Source: Roseovarius sp. A-2
Lineage (GTDB): Bacteria > Pseudomonadota > Alphaproteobacteria > Rhodobacterales > Rhodobacteraceae
NCBI RefSeq assembly: GCF_002072155.1
Contig: NZ_BDIY01000022.1
Span: forward strand, 1 to 64,000
Length of the DNA stretch: 64,000 nt
Direction: 5' to 3'
The notes beneath the pieces were generated by a model. The model was not told the origin of the DNA and searched no databases. It saw nothing but the letters and a program-made list of their open reading frames with translations. Positions 1 to 8,370 of this stretch are shown here, in pieces (within the stretch, counting starts at the first letter, position 1; each line of letters starts with the position of its first letter). The position numbers were made by a program, and so were the translations under genes.

Positions 1-686
1 CCTGTCATCAGATTGAGAAACCCCAATCGTCAAACAGGTCAGCCAAATTACAAAATGCGCGCCGTCAGGATCGATTCAATACGCCAGCCACAAGCGCCAT
101 TGCCGCGCGAGCGGCTTCGTCCTTCCGCCCGATGCCCACCACTCACGCTTTCGTCCCGATTACCCGCCCCCCTTATCCTGCCGAAACTATGCACTAAAAT
201 TTAGACCACGATCTTTCCTCCTCCCTTACAACACGCACCTTGCCTTTCCCCTTGAGACCCTACCTTTCCACTTCCCCGACCTCAAAGCCATTATAGATTC
301 CGACCGCAGGGCTTGCTTGCAAGCCTTGCCCTAACTCTTTGCGCCTCCCCGGATTCAGGCGTATAAAACCTGCGTGGATACACGCCGCAAAGCCGTGTAG
401 TCAGCACGGCAAAAGAGGTTGATCGAACGTGAGCAGGCTATCGATCTTTGACCAGACGGGTTTCGTTTGGTTGCCGAATAAACACTGCGTCGGATGCTAA
501 AACAGCATCCGGAAAAGCTATGCAGAGAGACAGACTATAGGTAGCTAAAGCTACCTCGTCCGCCCCTTACGCCGGGGGGGCGCTCCGTCTGTCCGTAAAA
601 CCATGCGGGGCATGTGTTTTACGAACAGACTGCGCGGCTGGCGTTGCCAGCCTTGCATGACGCCCTTGAGGGCGGAAGTGAAAGCC
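1..686. other. non-coding stretch with a run of hairpins
   Basis: I see no convincing gene here; a 63-codon reading frame near the left end has no family resemblance and no clear ribosome binding site. From 491 to 674 the DNA holds five consecutive inverted repeats: 491-511 (8-bp perfect arms), 539-556 (8-bp arms), 588-629 (14-bp arms with one mismatch, with a smaller inner stem), 636-652 (7-bp arms) and 661-674 (5-bp arms). They lie just beyond the stop codon of the leftward integrase. They could terminate its transcription, form a structured RNA, or be part of an element end. Confidence 0.5.
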
Positions 687-2135
687 TCACGATGTTCGGG
701 TGGTCTGTGACAACCGTTGATCGGGCCACGCGACCGGCAGCCACGGCAGCTGGCTGATCGCCTCGGCCTTTGCCGCAAGCGGGGTTGTTTCGCTATAGCG
801 CTCGGTCGTCACGCTGTCGCCTGTATGGCCGAGGATATCCTTGATCACCCGCTCCGGCACAGTGCCCATATGCGTCAGCCGGGTCGTCACGTAATGCCGG
901 AAGCTGTGGAAGGATTTCCTCTCCGACGCTTCGCCCAGCTGTTGTTCCTTGATTCGCCGGAACTTGTAGTCGATCTTGTCGCCAAGCTTGACATTCTTCG
1001 GGGTGCGCTGGTCCGCAAAGAGCATCCCGGCCCCTTCGGCCACCAACCTCTGCGCCTGCTCCAACAGCCCCAGATCCACCAGCTGCGGATGCAGCGGCAC
1101 ATCGCGCGTGGAGGCGAGGGTCTTGAGGCCTCGGATCCTGTTCGGCTTGATCCGGATCGTCGGGACCCCATCAACAAGCGCGATCTCGTCGGGCATCAGC
1201 CCTGCGATCTCTGCCCGCCGCGCGCCCGAAAGTGCAGCAATCACAGGCAGCCAATATAGCCCGTCTGGCACGATGACCTTACCGGGCTGATCCCATGAAT
1301 TGCGGCGACTGCGGCCTTGCCAAACCGGATGCCGGAAAATCGCCTGAACGTCAGCCTCGGTGTAGGCCACCCGGACATCCCGGTCGCGTTGGCTCTTGCG
1401 CGGGCGCAGGGATGAGATGTCGATCAGGGTCAGGGAGTGATAACCTTCGCTCGCGCCCTTGGTCACGATCTGGCCGATATAGTTGAGGTTCCGGTGGATC
1501 GTAGCGTCGGAAAGACCCGGCTCGCGGGCTGGCTTTGCCTGTGCCTCCGCAAGAATTTGCTGAAGGCTTTTCCCCTTGTCCCTGGATGACTTGCGGTAGC
1601 TTTTGGGCAAAACCCGCAGCACGTCGACAAATTGTGCGACATGGGTTTGGCGCAGAGTGCGGATGTCGGTGATGCCGGTTGCTTCGGCAAACAGCTGGAA
1701 CACCTTGCCCATCTGGGCGATGGTTTGGTCGCTGATCTTCTGCTGGGCCTTGAGCGCCGCGAACCGTTCCACCAGCGCCGACCATGCCGGATCGTAGGCG
1801 TTGACAGATGTGCTATCGACCGGAGGCGTGGCGATTGGGGGCGTGGTATCGGCCCGCCTGCGCGGCTCCGGCTGTAAAATGGCGTGATTGCGCGTCTCGC
1901 CGGTGATAATGCGTTCCAGACATGCCCGCGCATCCTCGCGCGACAGGCCATGAGCGGTCATATGTTCAAAGACATGATAGCTTTCGGCGGTGACGCTTGC
2001 ACCGAGACGACGCGCGAGCAGCGGGTCATTCGTGCGCAGGCTGATTTGCAAGATCGTGCCGCCAAGACGGGCAGGCAGACGCCTGCGCCAGACATAGCTC
2101 GCACCGCGGCGGTAGAGATTGGATTGTCGTCCCAT
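687..2135 (-). CDS. tyrosine-type site-specific integrase (DUF6538 type)
   Basis: Complete 482-residue tyrosine recombinase. The first 60 or so residues are rich in arginine and resemble the DUF6538 arm-binding domain. A core-binding domain follows at about 110-240 and the catalytic domain at about 255-450. The active-site set is visible: Arg306/307 in SGARRAE, His410 and Arg413 in HSFRH, His437 in LGHTGD and Tyr447 in TTERY. The start codon is about 125 bp from the tRNA-Asn-derived repeat at 2262 and the gene reads away from it. It therefore lies outside the satellite and probably belongs to a second element at the same tRNA that continues beyond the left edge. A perfect palindrome (2186-2201) lies 50 bp upstream. 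Confidence 0.9.
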   Translation of the reverse strand: MGRQSNLYRRGASYVWRRRLPARLGGTILQISLRTNDPLLARRLGASVTAESYHVFEHMTAHGLSREDARACLERIITGETRNHAILQPEPRRRADTTPPIATPPVDSTSVNAYDPAWSALVERFAALKAQQKISDQTIAQMGKVFQLFAEATGITDIRTLRQTHVAQFVDVLRVLPKSYRKSSRDKGKSLQQILAEAQAKPAREPGLSDATIHRNLNYIGQIVTKGASEGYHSLTLIDISSLRPRKSQRDRDVRVAYTEADVQAIFRHPVWQGRSRRNSWDQPGKVIVPDGLYWLPVIAALSGARRAEIAGLMPDEIALVDGVPTIRIKPNRIRGLKTLASTRDVPLHPQLVDLGLLEQAQRLVAEGAGMLFADQRTPKNVKLGDKIDYKFRRIKEQQLGEASERKSFHSFRHYVTTRLTHMGTVPERVIKDILGHTGDSVTTERYSETTPLAAKAEAISQLPWLPVAWPDQRLSQTTRTS

Positions 2136-2185
2136 GGTAGCCCCTCAAAGGAGGCGGACCGGAACCCGGATTTGGCCATTTGGGA

Positions 2186-2201
2186 TGTGATACGTATCAC
2201 A
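2186..2201. promoter_or_regulatory. perfect 16-bp palindrome, CRP-type half sites
   Basis: TGTGATACGTATCACA is a perfect 16-bp palindrome about 50 bp upstream of the leftward integrase start. It fits the CRP/FNR-superfamily pattern TGTGA-N6-TCACA exactly. An imperfect hairpin with AAATCAC/GTGATTT arms follows at 2211-2234. Its position suggests an operator for the integrase gene, but which protein binds is unknown. Confidence 0.5.
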
Positions 2202-2261
2202 CCCACACAGAAATCACCCCTGAAAGAGTGATTTTACCAATACCATCAATTCGTTGGATGA

Positions 2262-2313
2262 TTTTGGCTCCGGCGGTAGGGATCGAACCTACGACCAATT
2301 GATTAACAGTCAA
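2262..2313. repeat. attL: 52-bp direct repeat of the tRNA-Asn 3' part
   Basis: This 52-bp stretch is identical to 13627-13678 and covers the tRNA-Asn 3' half (leftward strand) from the anticodon loop through the CCA end plus four flanking T. After 2313 the sequence stops matching the tRNA, so this copy is a displaced 3' fragment and the intact gene is the right copy. The pair marks the ends of an element of about 11.4 kb integrated by recombination inside the tRNA gene. Confidence 0.93.
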
Positions 2314-2415
2314 GATTTGCGGTCAAACGTCACCTAACTTTGTAAAGCTATCGGTTCATGAAAATACCATACATAGAAAGTATTTACTTGAATGGTGAGC
2401 CTCTGATACTAACTT

Positions 2416-2462
2416 GGGGTAACGGTCGCAAACCGGCCAATTCGTTACCCCAGTGTTACCCC
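2416..2462. repeat. left arm-type integrase sites (CGTTACCCC repeats)
   Basis: Three copies of a 9-bp word lie between attL and the integrase gene: GGGGTAACG at 2416-2424 (inverted), CGTTACCCC at 2443-2451 and TGTTACCCC at 2454-2462. The same word occurs twice just inside the right end, at 13544 and 13556. Short repeats about one helical turn apart at both ends of an element are what arm-binding sites of lambda-type integrases look like. The assignment is inferred from position and repetition. Confidence 0.6.
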
Positions 2463-2478
2463 AGAGGGAAAATTGACT

Positions 2479-3732
2479 ATGGCGAAGGCACTCACGACTA
2501 AGGCGATTGAAGCCGCGAAACCGGACGCTAACCGCCGCGAAATTCCTGACCCTTCGCTGTCCGGGCTTTATCTTGTGATCCAGCCAAGCGGGGTGAAATC
2601 CTGGGCCTTGCGCTACCGCTACGCGGGCAAGCCAAAGAAACTGACCTTGGGGCGCTGGCCTGTCATGGGATTGGCCGATGCGCGCGCCGCCGCAACTGAT
2701 GCTATCGAGGCGGTGGAGCACGGCAACGATCCGAGCGCGGCGAAGAAGCGGACCAAGGCCGCGCGGATGGAAGCGCAGCTATCTGAGCGCGATAAGATCA
2801 AGACGCTGGTGGACCAATTCGGCAAGCGGCACCTATCCACCCTGAAATCCGGCGAAACGGTGAAACGCGAGTTGAACCGGCATGTGGTGGCGGTCTGGGG
2901 TGAGCGCGACATTCACGACATAGCCAAGCGTGACGTGATCGACCTGCTAGATGGGATAGCCGATAGCGGGCGTGTCGTGACCGCAAACCGGGTTCGGGCT
3001 TATCTGAACAAGTTTCTAAGCTGGTGTGTCGAGCGCGATATTATCGACCAATCCCCCGCGATGGGCGTCAAGCCGGTGGCCAAGGAGAAGAGCCGCGACC
3101 GCGTGTTGTCCGATGATGAAATCCGGTGGCTCTGGCAAGCCTGTGATCGGGAAGGCCAGCCGTGGGGGCACCTTGGCAAGATGCTGTTGCTGACCGGCCA
3201 GCGACTTGGCGAGGTTGTGAACATAACCGACCGCGAGGTTAGCGGTGATCTGTGGCACCTGAGCGCCGATAGGACAAAAAACGGGCGGGCGCATGACGTG
3301 CCGTTGTCAGAGGCCGCGCGGGACGTTCTGGGTGCGGTGGAGCGCGTCAAGGGCGATGCGGGCTATGTGTTCACCACAACCGGCGAAAGCGCCTTGCAAG
3401 GCTATCACAAGGGCCGCAATCATATCGCCAAACGCATGGCGGAGATTGCCAGCGACGAACGCGCCGAGCCGGTGGACATTCCGCATTGGACGTTTCACGA
3501 TCTGCGCCGCACCGCTGCAACCGGCATGGCAAGGCTTGGCATTCCCGTGCGCGTGACTGAGGCGGTGCTAAACCATGTGAGCGGCACGGCAGGCGGCATT
3601 GTGAGCGTCTATCAAAGGCACGATTATGCAGATGAAAAGCGAGCCGCGCTTGACGCATGGGCGCGCGTTGTCGGTGATCTGGTGGACGGCCCAGCGGAGA
3701 ACGTGGTGCGGATTGGCGAGGTCCGGGCGTGA
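2479..3732 (+). CDS. int: satellite tyrosine integrase (DUF4102/P4 family)
   Basis: 417-residue integrase of the P4-like family. An N-terminal DUF4102 arm-binding domain (about 1-95) is followed by a core-binding domain (about 105-200) and a catalytic domain (about 205-395). Catalytic residues are Arg242 in TGQRLGE, His340 and Arg343 in HDLRR, His366 in LNHVSG and Tyr378 in VSVYQR. The ATG at 2479 was chosen; a TTG at 2473 is possible and lies closer to the AGAGGG motif. The gene is the first one inside attL and reads inward, as expected for the enzyme that inserted this element into tRNA-Asn. The next gene overlaps its stop codon. Confidence 0.95.
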   Translation: MAKALTTKAIEAAKPDANRREIPDPSLSGLYLVIQPSGVKSWALRYRYAGKPKKLTLGRWPVMGLADARAAATDAIEAVEHGNDPSAAKKRTKAARMEAQLSERDKIKTLVDQFGKRHLSTLKSGETVKRELNRHVVAVWGERDIHDIAKRDVIDLLDGIADSGRVVTANRVRAYLNKFLSWCVERDIIDQSPAMGVKPVAKEKSRDRVLSDDEIRWLWQACDREGQPWGHLGKMLLLTGQRLGEVVNITDREVSGDLWHLSADRTKNGRAHDVPLSEAARDVLGAVERVKGDAGYVFTTTGESALQGYHKGRNHIAKRMAEIASDERAEPVDIPHWTFHDLRRTAATGMARLGIPVRVTEAVLNHVSGTAGGIVSVYQRHDYADEKRAALDAWARVVGDLVDGPAENVVRIGEVRA

Positions 3733-4367
3733 ATGAGTGGGGCATACCAAATTGGCTTGACCCATTCACCTATGGCGAAACAATCAATTGGACGCGCAAT
3801 CGCTGGCGATGGGAGTTTTTGCGACGACGCGATGATGTGCGATCTGCCTTCGATGATGAAGCTGAAAACAGCTATTGCTACTGGTCGAAATTTGCAGGAA
3901 AAGAAGGGTTTCCCGTTGCGCATCTGCGCCCGGATCAACCCGGCTTTACTGCCATGCATCCGCTTGCCCGATCCTTGGGCTTGCCGCGCCTACCTAATCC
4001 GAGAATTGGAGAGCAGCCGTTTGATGTAATCGGATTTAGTGACTGGGCGGAAGGCGTGGCACAGTTTTATTCCGAAGAACCGCCTGAGGGATTTGAGCGT
4101 GTAGACTTTGATCTGAGCAAGCCCCTTGAACCTCAATTGGAATGTGCAAAACAATTGCTCAAGGAGATGCAACGCACCGCCCATGGCAAGGCTATTCAGA
4201 AGCGGCGGCATCCGACGAAATGGTTAACCTATCTGCGCATCCTAGACGGTAGAGAGGCAGGCGCATCGTGGGCAGAACTGACCGGCTTGCTGCCTTCCCG
4301 TAACGGAACGGAACAGGCGGCGCGGGACGCATGGCAACAAGCCGACGCTTTGCGATTTAATTTCTGA
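3729..4367 (+). CDS. hypothetical protein translationally coupled to integrase
   Basis: 212-residue soluble protein with a GTG start overlapping the integrase stop (GTGA). I do not recognise a named function. The N-terminus (WGIPNW, then RWRWEFLRRRDD) resembles conserved alphaproteobacterial proteins found near integrases and transposition genes, annotated as DUF6499 or related. The last 60 residues are basic and helical and could form a DNA-binding region. A shorter frame beginning with ATG at 3733 overlaps it but ends at 4029 and looks spurious. A role in regulation or excision is only a guess from position. Confidence 0.75.
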   Translation: MNEWGIPNWLDPFTYGETINWTRNRWRWEFLRRRDDVRSAFDDEAENSYCYWSKFAGKEGFPVAHLRPDQPGFTAMHPLARSLGLPRLPNPRIGEQPFDVIGFSDWAEGVAQFYSEEPPEGFERVDFDLSKPLEPQLECAKQLLKEMQRTAHGKAIQKRRHPTKWLTYLRILDGREAGASWAELTGLLPSRNGTEQAARDAWQQADALRFNF

Positions 4368-4441
4368 TTTTCTTCCGCAATACCGGCAAGCTAATTCCTG
4401 TGAATATTGAGGGGCCTAACCTGTTCTAACGAGGTAGGCCC

Positions 4442-4633
4442 ATGACTTCCAAATTGCTGACGGCGGCGGCGGTGCGCGATGCACTTGGCGGCGTCTCCGA
4501 TATGACCCTCTGGCGCTGGCTGAATGACCCAGCGCTGAACTTCCCCAAGCCCATCTACATCGCCCGTCGCCGCTACTGGCGCGAAGCTGACGTTTCCGCA
4601 TGGTTGGACGCTCAGGCTGAGGTAGCAGCATGA
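4442..4633 (+). CDS. AlpA-type helix-turn-helix regulator
   Basis: 63-residue protein made almost entirely of a MerR/AlpA-like winged helix: a turn-helix region at about 10-30 (SDMTLWRWLND), a basic wing and the closing signature RRRYWREADVSAWL. In P4 and in phage-inducible islands, AlpA proteins activate excision and the replication operon. Here it is the first gene of a run of overlapping reading frames (ATGA overlap with the next gene), so it probably sets expression of the downstream replication block. A consistent AGGTAGGCCC motif lies just before the start. Confidence 0.85.
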   Translation: MTSKLLTAAAVRDALGGVSDMTLWRWLNDPALNFPKPIYIARRRYWREADVSAWLDAQAEVAA

Positions 4634-4785
4634 GCAATTATGAAACGAAAAACGCCGGGGCAGCGGCAACTGCACCCGACGCTAAGACCGTAATTGAAGC
4701 AGTCCAGCTTCCCCCGAAAGATAGCCCAGAATGGGCCGGAGCGCCAGCGATTATCCTGCGCCATTTCTGCGGGGTGGCGGCATGA
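4630..4785 (+). CDS. small hypothetical protein between AlpA and primase
   Basis: A 51-codon frame starts in the ATGA overlap with the AlpA gene and ends in another ATGA overlap with the primase gene. Overlap at both ends is good evidence that it is translated. The product is alanine- and proline-rich in the first half and ends in a short hydrophobic stretch (AIILRHFCGVAA). No family is recognised. Confidence 0.65.
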   Translation: MSNYETKNAGAAATAPDAKTVIEAVQLPPKDSPEWAGAPAIILRHFCGVAA

Positions 4786-5582
4786 CCCGTATCCCGTTCA
4801 ACATCTTCCCCGTTGGCCCGGACAAGGCCCCGCTTGTGGCAGGCTGGCAGGATAAGGCCACCCGCGACGGCTACACCATATCGCAATGGGAGGCCCACGG
4901 GGCTGTCGCATGGGGCATCCCATGCGGCGAGGCCAACGGCTTGTTTGTGATCGACTTGGACGTGGACAAGGCCACGGGCGAGCCGATGGGCGAGGCCAGC
5001 TTGAAGGCTCTGCCCCGCTACGCGGGCCTGCTGGATTGCGCGAACGTCTACACGCCCTCAGGTGGGCGGCACATCTATTGCCAGCACTTCAATGGTGCGC
5101 GCAACACGGCGAACAAGATCGGCCCCAAGATCGACACGCGCGGGCAAGGCGGCTACGTGGTCGCGCCTGGATCGTTTGTCGAGGGCGGTTCCTATCTAGG
5201 CCACTTCCCTGAGACGTTGCCCCCGGTCCCCATGGGTCTGCGGGCGATGCTGTTGCACACGCCCTCGGCACCGGTCCGAACCTTCGACCGCCTGACGCCC
5301 ACGGGCGAGGTGGAGGAACTGCTGACCCACATCCCGGCGGATATGCCTTACGGCGATTGGGTGGCCGTGCTGATGGCCTTGCACGACCGTTTCAACGGCT
5401 CTGACGAAGGTTTCGCGCTGGCGGATCGGTGGAGCGCGACCGGATCGAAATACCGCAAGGGCGAGGTTGCCGCCAAGTGGCGCAGCTTCAAGCGTAGCGG
5501 TGTGTCCTGGGCAACCATCCCCGCGCTGGCCCGTCAAAACGGGGCTGACCTGTCCGACATTGCGCGGAGGTGGGCAGCATGA
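4782..5582 (+). CDS. bifunctional DNA primase/polymerase domain protein
   Basis: 266-residue primase of the prim-pol (archaeo-eukaryotic primase) type seen in phages, plasmids and satellites. The acidic metal-binding motif is VIDLDVDK near residue 57 and the conserved SGGRHIYC motif follows at about 92. The C-terminal 70 residues match a PriCT-like domain (WVAVLMALHDRF, then WRSFKRSG). It would synthesise primers for autonomous replication of the excised element. The start was set at 4782 because it overlaps the preceding stop; an in-frame extension to 4731 would overlap the 51-codon gene. Confidence 0.88.
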   Translation: MTRIPFNIFPVGPDKAPLVAGWQDKATRDGYTISQWEAHGAVAWGIPCGEANGLFVIDLDVDKATGEPMGEASLKALPRYAGLLDCANVYTPSGGRHIYCQHFNGARNTANKIGPKIDTRGQGGYVVAPGSFVEGGSYLGHFPETLPPVPMGLRAMLLHTPSAPVRTFDRLTPTGEVEELLTHIPADMPYGDWVAVLMALHDRFNGSDEGFALADRWSATGSKYRKGEVAAKWRSFKRSGVSWATIPALARQNGADLSDIARRWAA

Positions 5583-6646
5583 CCGTGATTAACCTCAACA
5601 TGAACGCTTCCCGCGCGTCCGAGATCGAAACCCGCCTTGTAAGCCTGTCAGAAATCGAGTCGGTGTTGACCAGCAACTACATGGTCAAAGGGTGGCTGGA
5701 TCGGAATTGCCTTTCGATGCTCTACGGCCCGTCCAACGCGGGCAAGACGTTTGTTGCGCTGGACATTGCCATGCACATCGCGGCGGGCAAGCCTTGGCGC
5801 GGTCTACGGGTGAACGGCGGGCCGGTTCTCTACATCGCGGCTGAGGGCGGCGCGGGTATCCGCAACCGCCTTGCGGCGATCAAGCGTGACCGCCCGGAAC
5901 TGGCGGCGGCACCCTTCACCCTTTTGCCTGTCGGGCTGGACCTGCACGGCCAAGGCGATGCAATGGCCGTCTGCGAGATCATGCCGGACGCTGACCCGGC
6001 GCTTGTGGTGATCGACACCTTGGCCCGGTCTATGGGCGTGGGCGATGAGAACACGGCCAAGGATGCGGCCATGTTCGTCCGTAACTGCGACCTGATCCGC
6101 GAGGCGACCGGCGCGCACGTCATGGTCATTCACCACACCGGCAAGGATGAGGACCGGGGCGCGCGTGGATCGTCTGCCCTGCGGGCGGCGGTGGATAACG
6201 AGATACAGGTTACAGCCGATTGGGAGATCATATCCCGCAAACAACGCGATCAAGAACCGCCTGAGCCGCTGCATTTCAAGCTGCGCGCTGTGGTGCTGGG
6301 CTGCGATGAAGATGGCGACCCCGTGACAAGCGCGGTGGTGGACGTGGCCGAACCGCCCAAGCCGGAACGCAAGCCGCTCAAGGGCAAGAATGAGGTGGCC
6401 ATGCAGGCGCTATATGACGCTCTGCGCGACCACGGCGAGACCAAGAGCGGCAACCTGTATCCGTCCAACCGCAAGGTGGTGCATGTGGACTGCTGGCGGG
6501 AAGCCTGTGACGCCCACGGGCTGACCACGGGTGTGAGCGATAGCGCGGCCCGGACTGCATTCATGCGCGCCAAGACCAAGCTGATGGACATGGACGAGGT
6601 GCGCGAGTTTGGCGGCTATGTGTGGAGGGTGCAGGATGATGACTAA
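5579..6646 (+). CDS. RepA/DnaB-like AAA ATPase (replicative helicase)
   Basis: 355-residue RecA-fold ATPase of the AAA_25/RepA group. Walker A is GPSNAGKT at residues 50-57, Walker B is LVVIDTLA at about 140, and a conserved IHHTGKD motif follows near 180. The C-terminal third is probably a winged-helix or accessory domain. Such hexameric helicases accompany primases in PICI and plasmid replication modules. The ATG at 5579 overlaps the primase stop (ATGA); a GTG nine bases upstream is the alternative. Immediately downstream lies the CGTCACA repeat block that could be the origin. Confidence 0.88.
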   Translation: MTVINLNMNASRASEIETRLVSLSEIESVLTSNYMVKGWLDRNCLSMLYGPSNAGKTFVALDIAMHIAAGKPWRGLRVNGGPVLYIAAEGGAGIRNRLAAIKRDRPELAAAPFTLLPVGLDLHGQGDAMAVCEIMPDADPALVVIDTLARSMGVGDENTAKDAAMFVRNCDLIREATGAHVMVIHHTGKDEDRGARGSSALRAAVDNEIQVTADWEIISRKQRDQEPPEPLHFKLRAVVLGCDEDGDPVTSAVVDVAEPPKPERKPLKGKNEVAMQALYDALRDHGETKSGNLYPSNRKVVHVDCWREACDAHGLTTGVSDSAARTAFMRAKTKLMDMDEVREFGGYVWRVQDDD

Positions 6647-6857
6647 CCGTCACAATCGTCACAGCCCGTCACAGTGCGTCACATGTGCAGGCCAGAATGA
6701 CCGTCACAAACGTCACACAACACTAGGAAGTGTGACGGGTGTGACGCTGGCGAAGATGGCCGCTGGAATGGTCCCAATGCCCCTTTTTCTGAGTGGGCAG
6801 GAAACCGGCGGCATGACTTTTCTTTCGACACACACGGGAGGGCTGGCCGATGGCTAA
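6636..6857 (+). CDS. short frame spanning an iteron-like block, unknown function
   Basis: A 73-codon frame with a good GGAGGG motif before its ATG; it overlaps the last codons of the ATPase gene and the first 8 bases of the terminase gene. The first half is dictated by DNA repeats and reads as repeated Arg-His pairs (NRHNRHSPSQ, NDRHKRHTT), so its amino acid sequence may be secondary to the DNA signal. It sits where a small terminase gene would be expected, but it lacks any visible terminase small subunit features. Confidence 0.4.
   Translation: MMTNRHNRHSPSQCVTCAGQNDRHKRHTTLGSVTGVTLAKMAAGMVPMPLFLSGQETGGMTFLSTHTGGLADG
6648..6746. repeat. iteron-like CGTCACA repeats, candidate replication origin
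   Basis: Six direct copies of CGTCACA (6648, 6657, 6667, 6677, 6702, 6711) are followed by two inverted copies TGTGACG (6731, 6740). Spacing within each cluster is 9-10 bp, close to one helical turn. The block lies directly after the primase and helicase genes, where satellites and plasmids commonly carry their origin. A packaging (pac/cos) or operator role is also possible because the terminase gene begins about 100 bp downstream. Confidence 0.65.
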
Positions 6858-8370
6858 GACTTCCACGCTGGTGAAACGGTTCTGCAAATCGCTCAAGGTT
6901 CCGACCGGGCGGCTGGCCGGGAACGAGATCAAGCTGGCCCCGTATCAGAACCAGTTTATCGAGGGCGCTTTCGGTGCTGACGTGAACGTGGGCGTTCTGA
7001 GTGTCGGGCGCGGCAACGGTAAGTCTGCGCTGTCTGCGATGCTCTGCGCGGGCGAATTGCTGGGCGCGTGGTCTGACGCGGCTGAGCGGGAAATCATCAT
7101 CGCGGCCCGGACCCAAGAGCAAGCCAAGATTGCGTGGAACTACACGGCCAGCTTTATCCAAACCTTGCCTGAGGATGTGCAAGAGAACATCACGATCCGG
7201 CGGCAACCCCGGTTTGAAATCCAGTATGACGATCACAACGGCCCGCAGCACATTCTCAAGGCAATCTCTGCGGACGGCAAAAGCGCGCTTGGCTCAAGCC
7301 CTACGCTCTGCGTCTTAGACGAACGCGGCCACTGGCCCTTGGCGGCGGGTGACGAACTTGAGGCGGCGTTGCTGACAGGTCTGGCCAAGCGCGACGGCAA
7401 GGCCCTGATTATCAGCACCTCGGCCAGCAATGACATGCACCCCTTTTCGCTCTGGCTGGATCGGGATGCACCCGGCGTTTACCGGCAGGAACATCGCCCC
7501 ACACCGGGCTTGCCTGTCGATGATGTGGAAAGCCTTCAAATCGCTAACCCCGGTTCCAAGTATGGGATCGGCCCCACGCTGACACGGCTGAAACAGGACG
7601 CGGCGCTGGCGATGGAACGGGGCGGTTCTGCGCTGTCGCGGTTCCGCCTGCTGACCCGCAACGAACGGGTGGCTGAGGATAATCGGGACGCGCTGCTGAC
7701 GCTGGACGAATGGCTGGCCTGCGAAACCGACGATCTGCCCCCGCGCCAAGGTCAGGTGGTGATCGGGCTGGATCAAGGTCAATCGGCATCCATGACGGCG
7801 GCGGCGTTTCTGTGGCCTGAGACGGGGCGGCTTGAGGCGTTCGGCGCGTTCGGGACGCAACCGACCCTTGAGGCCCGTGGGCAGGCTGACGCGGTGGGTG
7901 ATCTGTATTCGATTATGCACAAGCGGGGTGAGCTGCTGCTGATGGGCGACCGCACGGTGCCGCTGGCGCAATTCCTGCGGGCAATGCTGGGCAAGGTGGA
8001 AGGCGAGAACATCGCGGCCATTGTCTGCGACCGCTTCAAGCAAAGCGAGATTGCGGACGGGCTGGACGCTATCGGCAACCGCGCCCCGGTGATCTGGCGG
8101 GGCATGGGATTCCGCGACGGGGGCGAGGATGTGGAGCGGTTCCGCCGCGCCGTATTCGACGGGAAGGTGGCCACCTCGGCCAACTACCTGCTGCGACATG
8201 CGATGGCTGAGGCGGCGGTGCAAATCGACCCGGCGGGTAATTCCAAAATCACGAAGGGGCGCAGTATGGGCCGGATCGACGCGGCATGTGCTGCGGTTCT
8301 GGCCGTTGCTGAGGGCGCTCGGATCATGGGCCGACCGGCCCGCAAAGCGGGGAGGCTGGCATGGGGCTGA
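6850..8370 (+). CDS. terL: phage terminase large subunit
   Basis: 506-residue large terminase, the motor and nuclease that packages DNA into proheads. The ATPase half has a Walker A variant SVGRGNGKS (53-59) and a Walker B-type motif LCVLDERGHW at about 155. The nuclease half starts near 295 with VIGLDQGQS, supplying the first acidic metal ligand, and a second acidic motif AAIVCDRF lies at about 395. Length is normal for the family. It opens the packaging/head gene run; the neighbouring genes overlap or abut, so this is one operon. No recognisable small subunit precedes it. Confidence 0.93.
   Translation: MAKTSTLVKRFCKSLKVPTGRLAGNEIKLAPYQNQFIEGAFGADVNVGVLSVGRGNGKSALSAMLCAGELLGAWSDAAEREIIIAARTQEQAKIAWNYTASFIQTLPEDVQENITIRRQPRFEIQYDDHNGPQHILKAISADGKSALGSSPTLCVLDERGHWPLAAGDELEAALLTGLAKRDGKALIISTSASNDMHPFSLWLDRDAPGVYRQEHRPTPGLPVDDVESLQIANPGSKYGIGPTLTRLKQDAALAMERGGSALSRFRLLTRNERVAEDNRDALLTLDEWLACETDDLPPRQGQVVIGLDQGQSASMTAAAFLWPETGRLEAFGAFGTQPTLEARGQADAVGDLYSIMHKRGELLLMGDRTVPLAQFLRAMLGKVEGENIAAIVCDRFKQSEIADGLDAIGNRAPVIWRGMGFRDGGEDVERFRRAVFDGKVATSANYLLRHAMAEAAVQIDPAGNSKITKGRSMGRIDAACAAVLAVAEGARIMGRPARKAGRLAWG

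Noticed and set aside
13..204. 63-codon frame near the left edge
   Set aside because: No family resemblance, no ribosome binding site, and composition like non-coding DNA.
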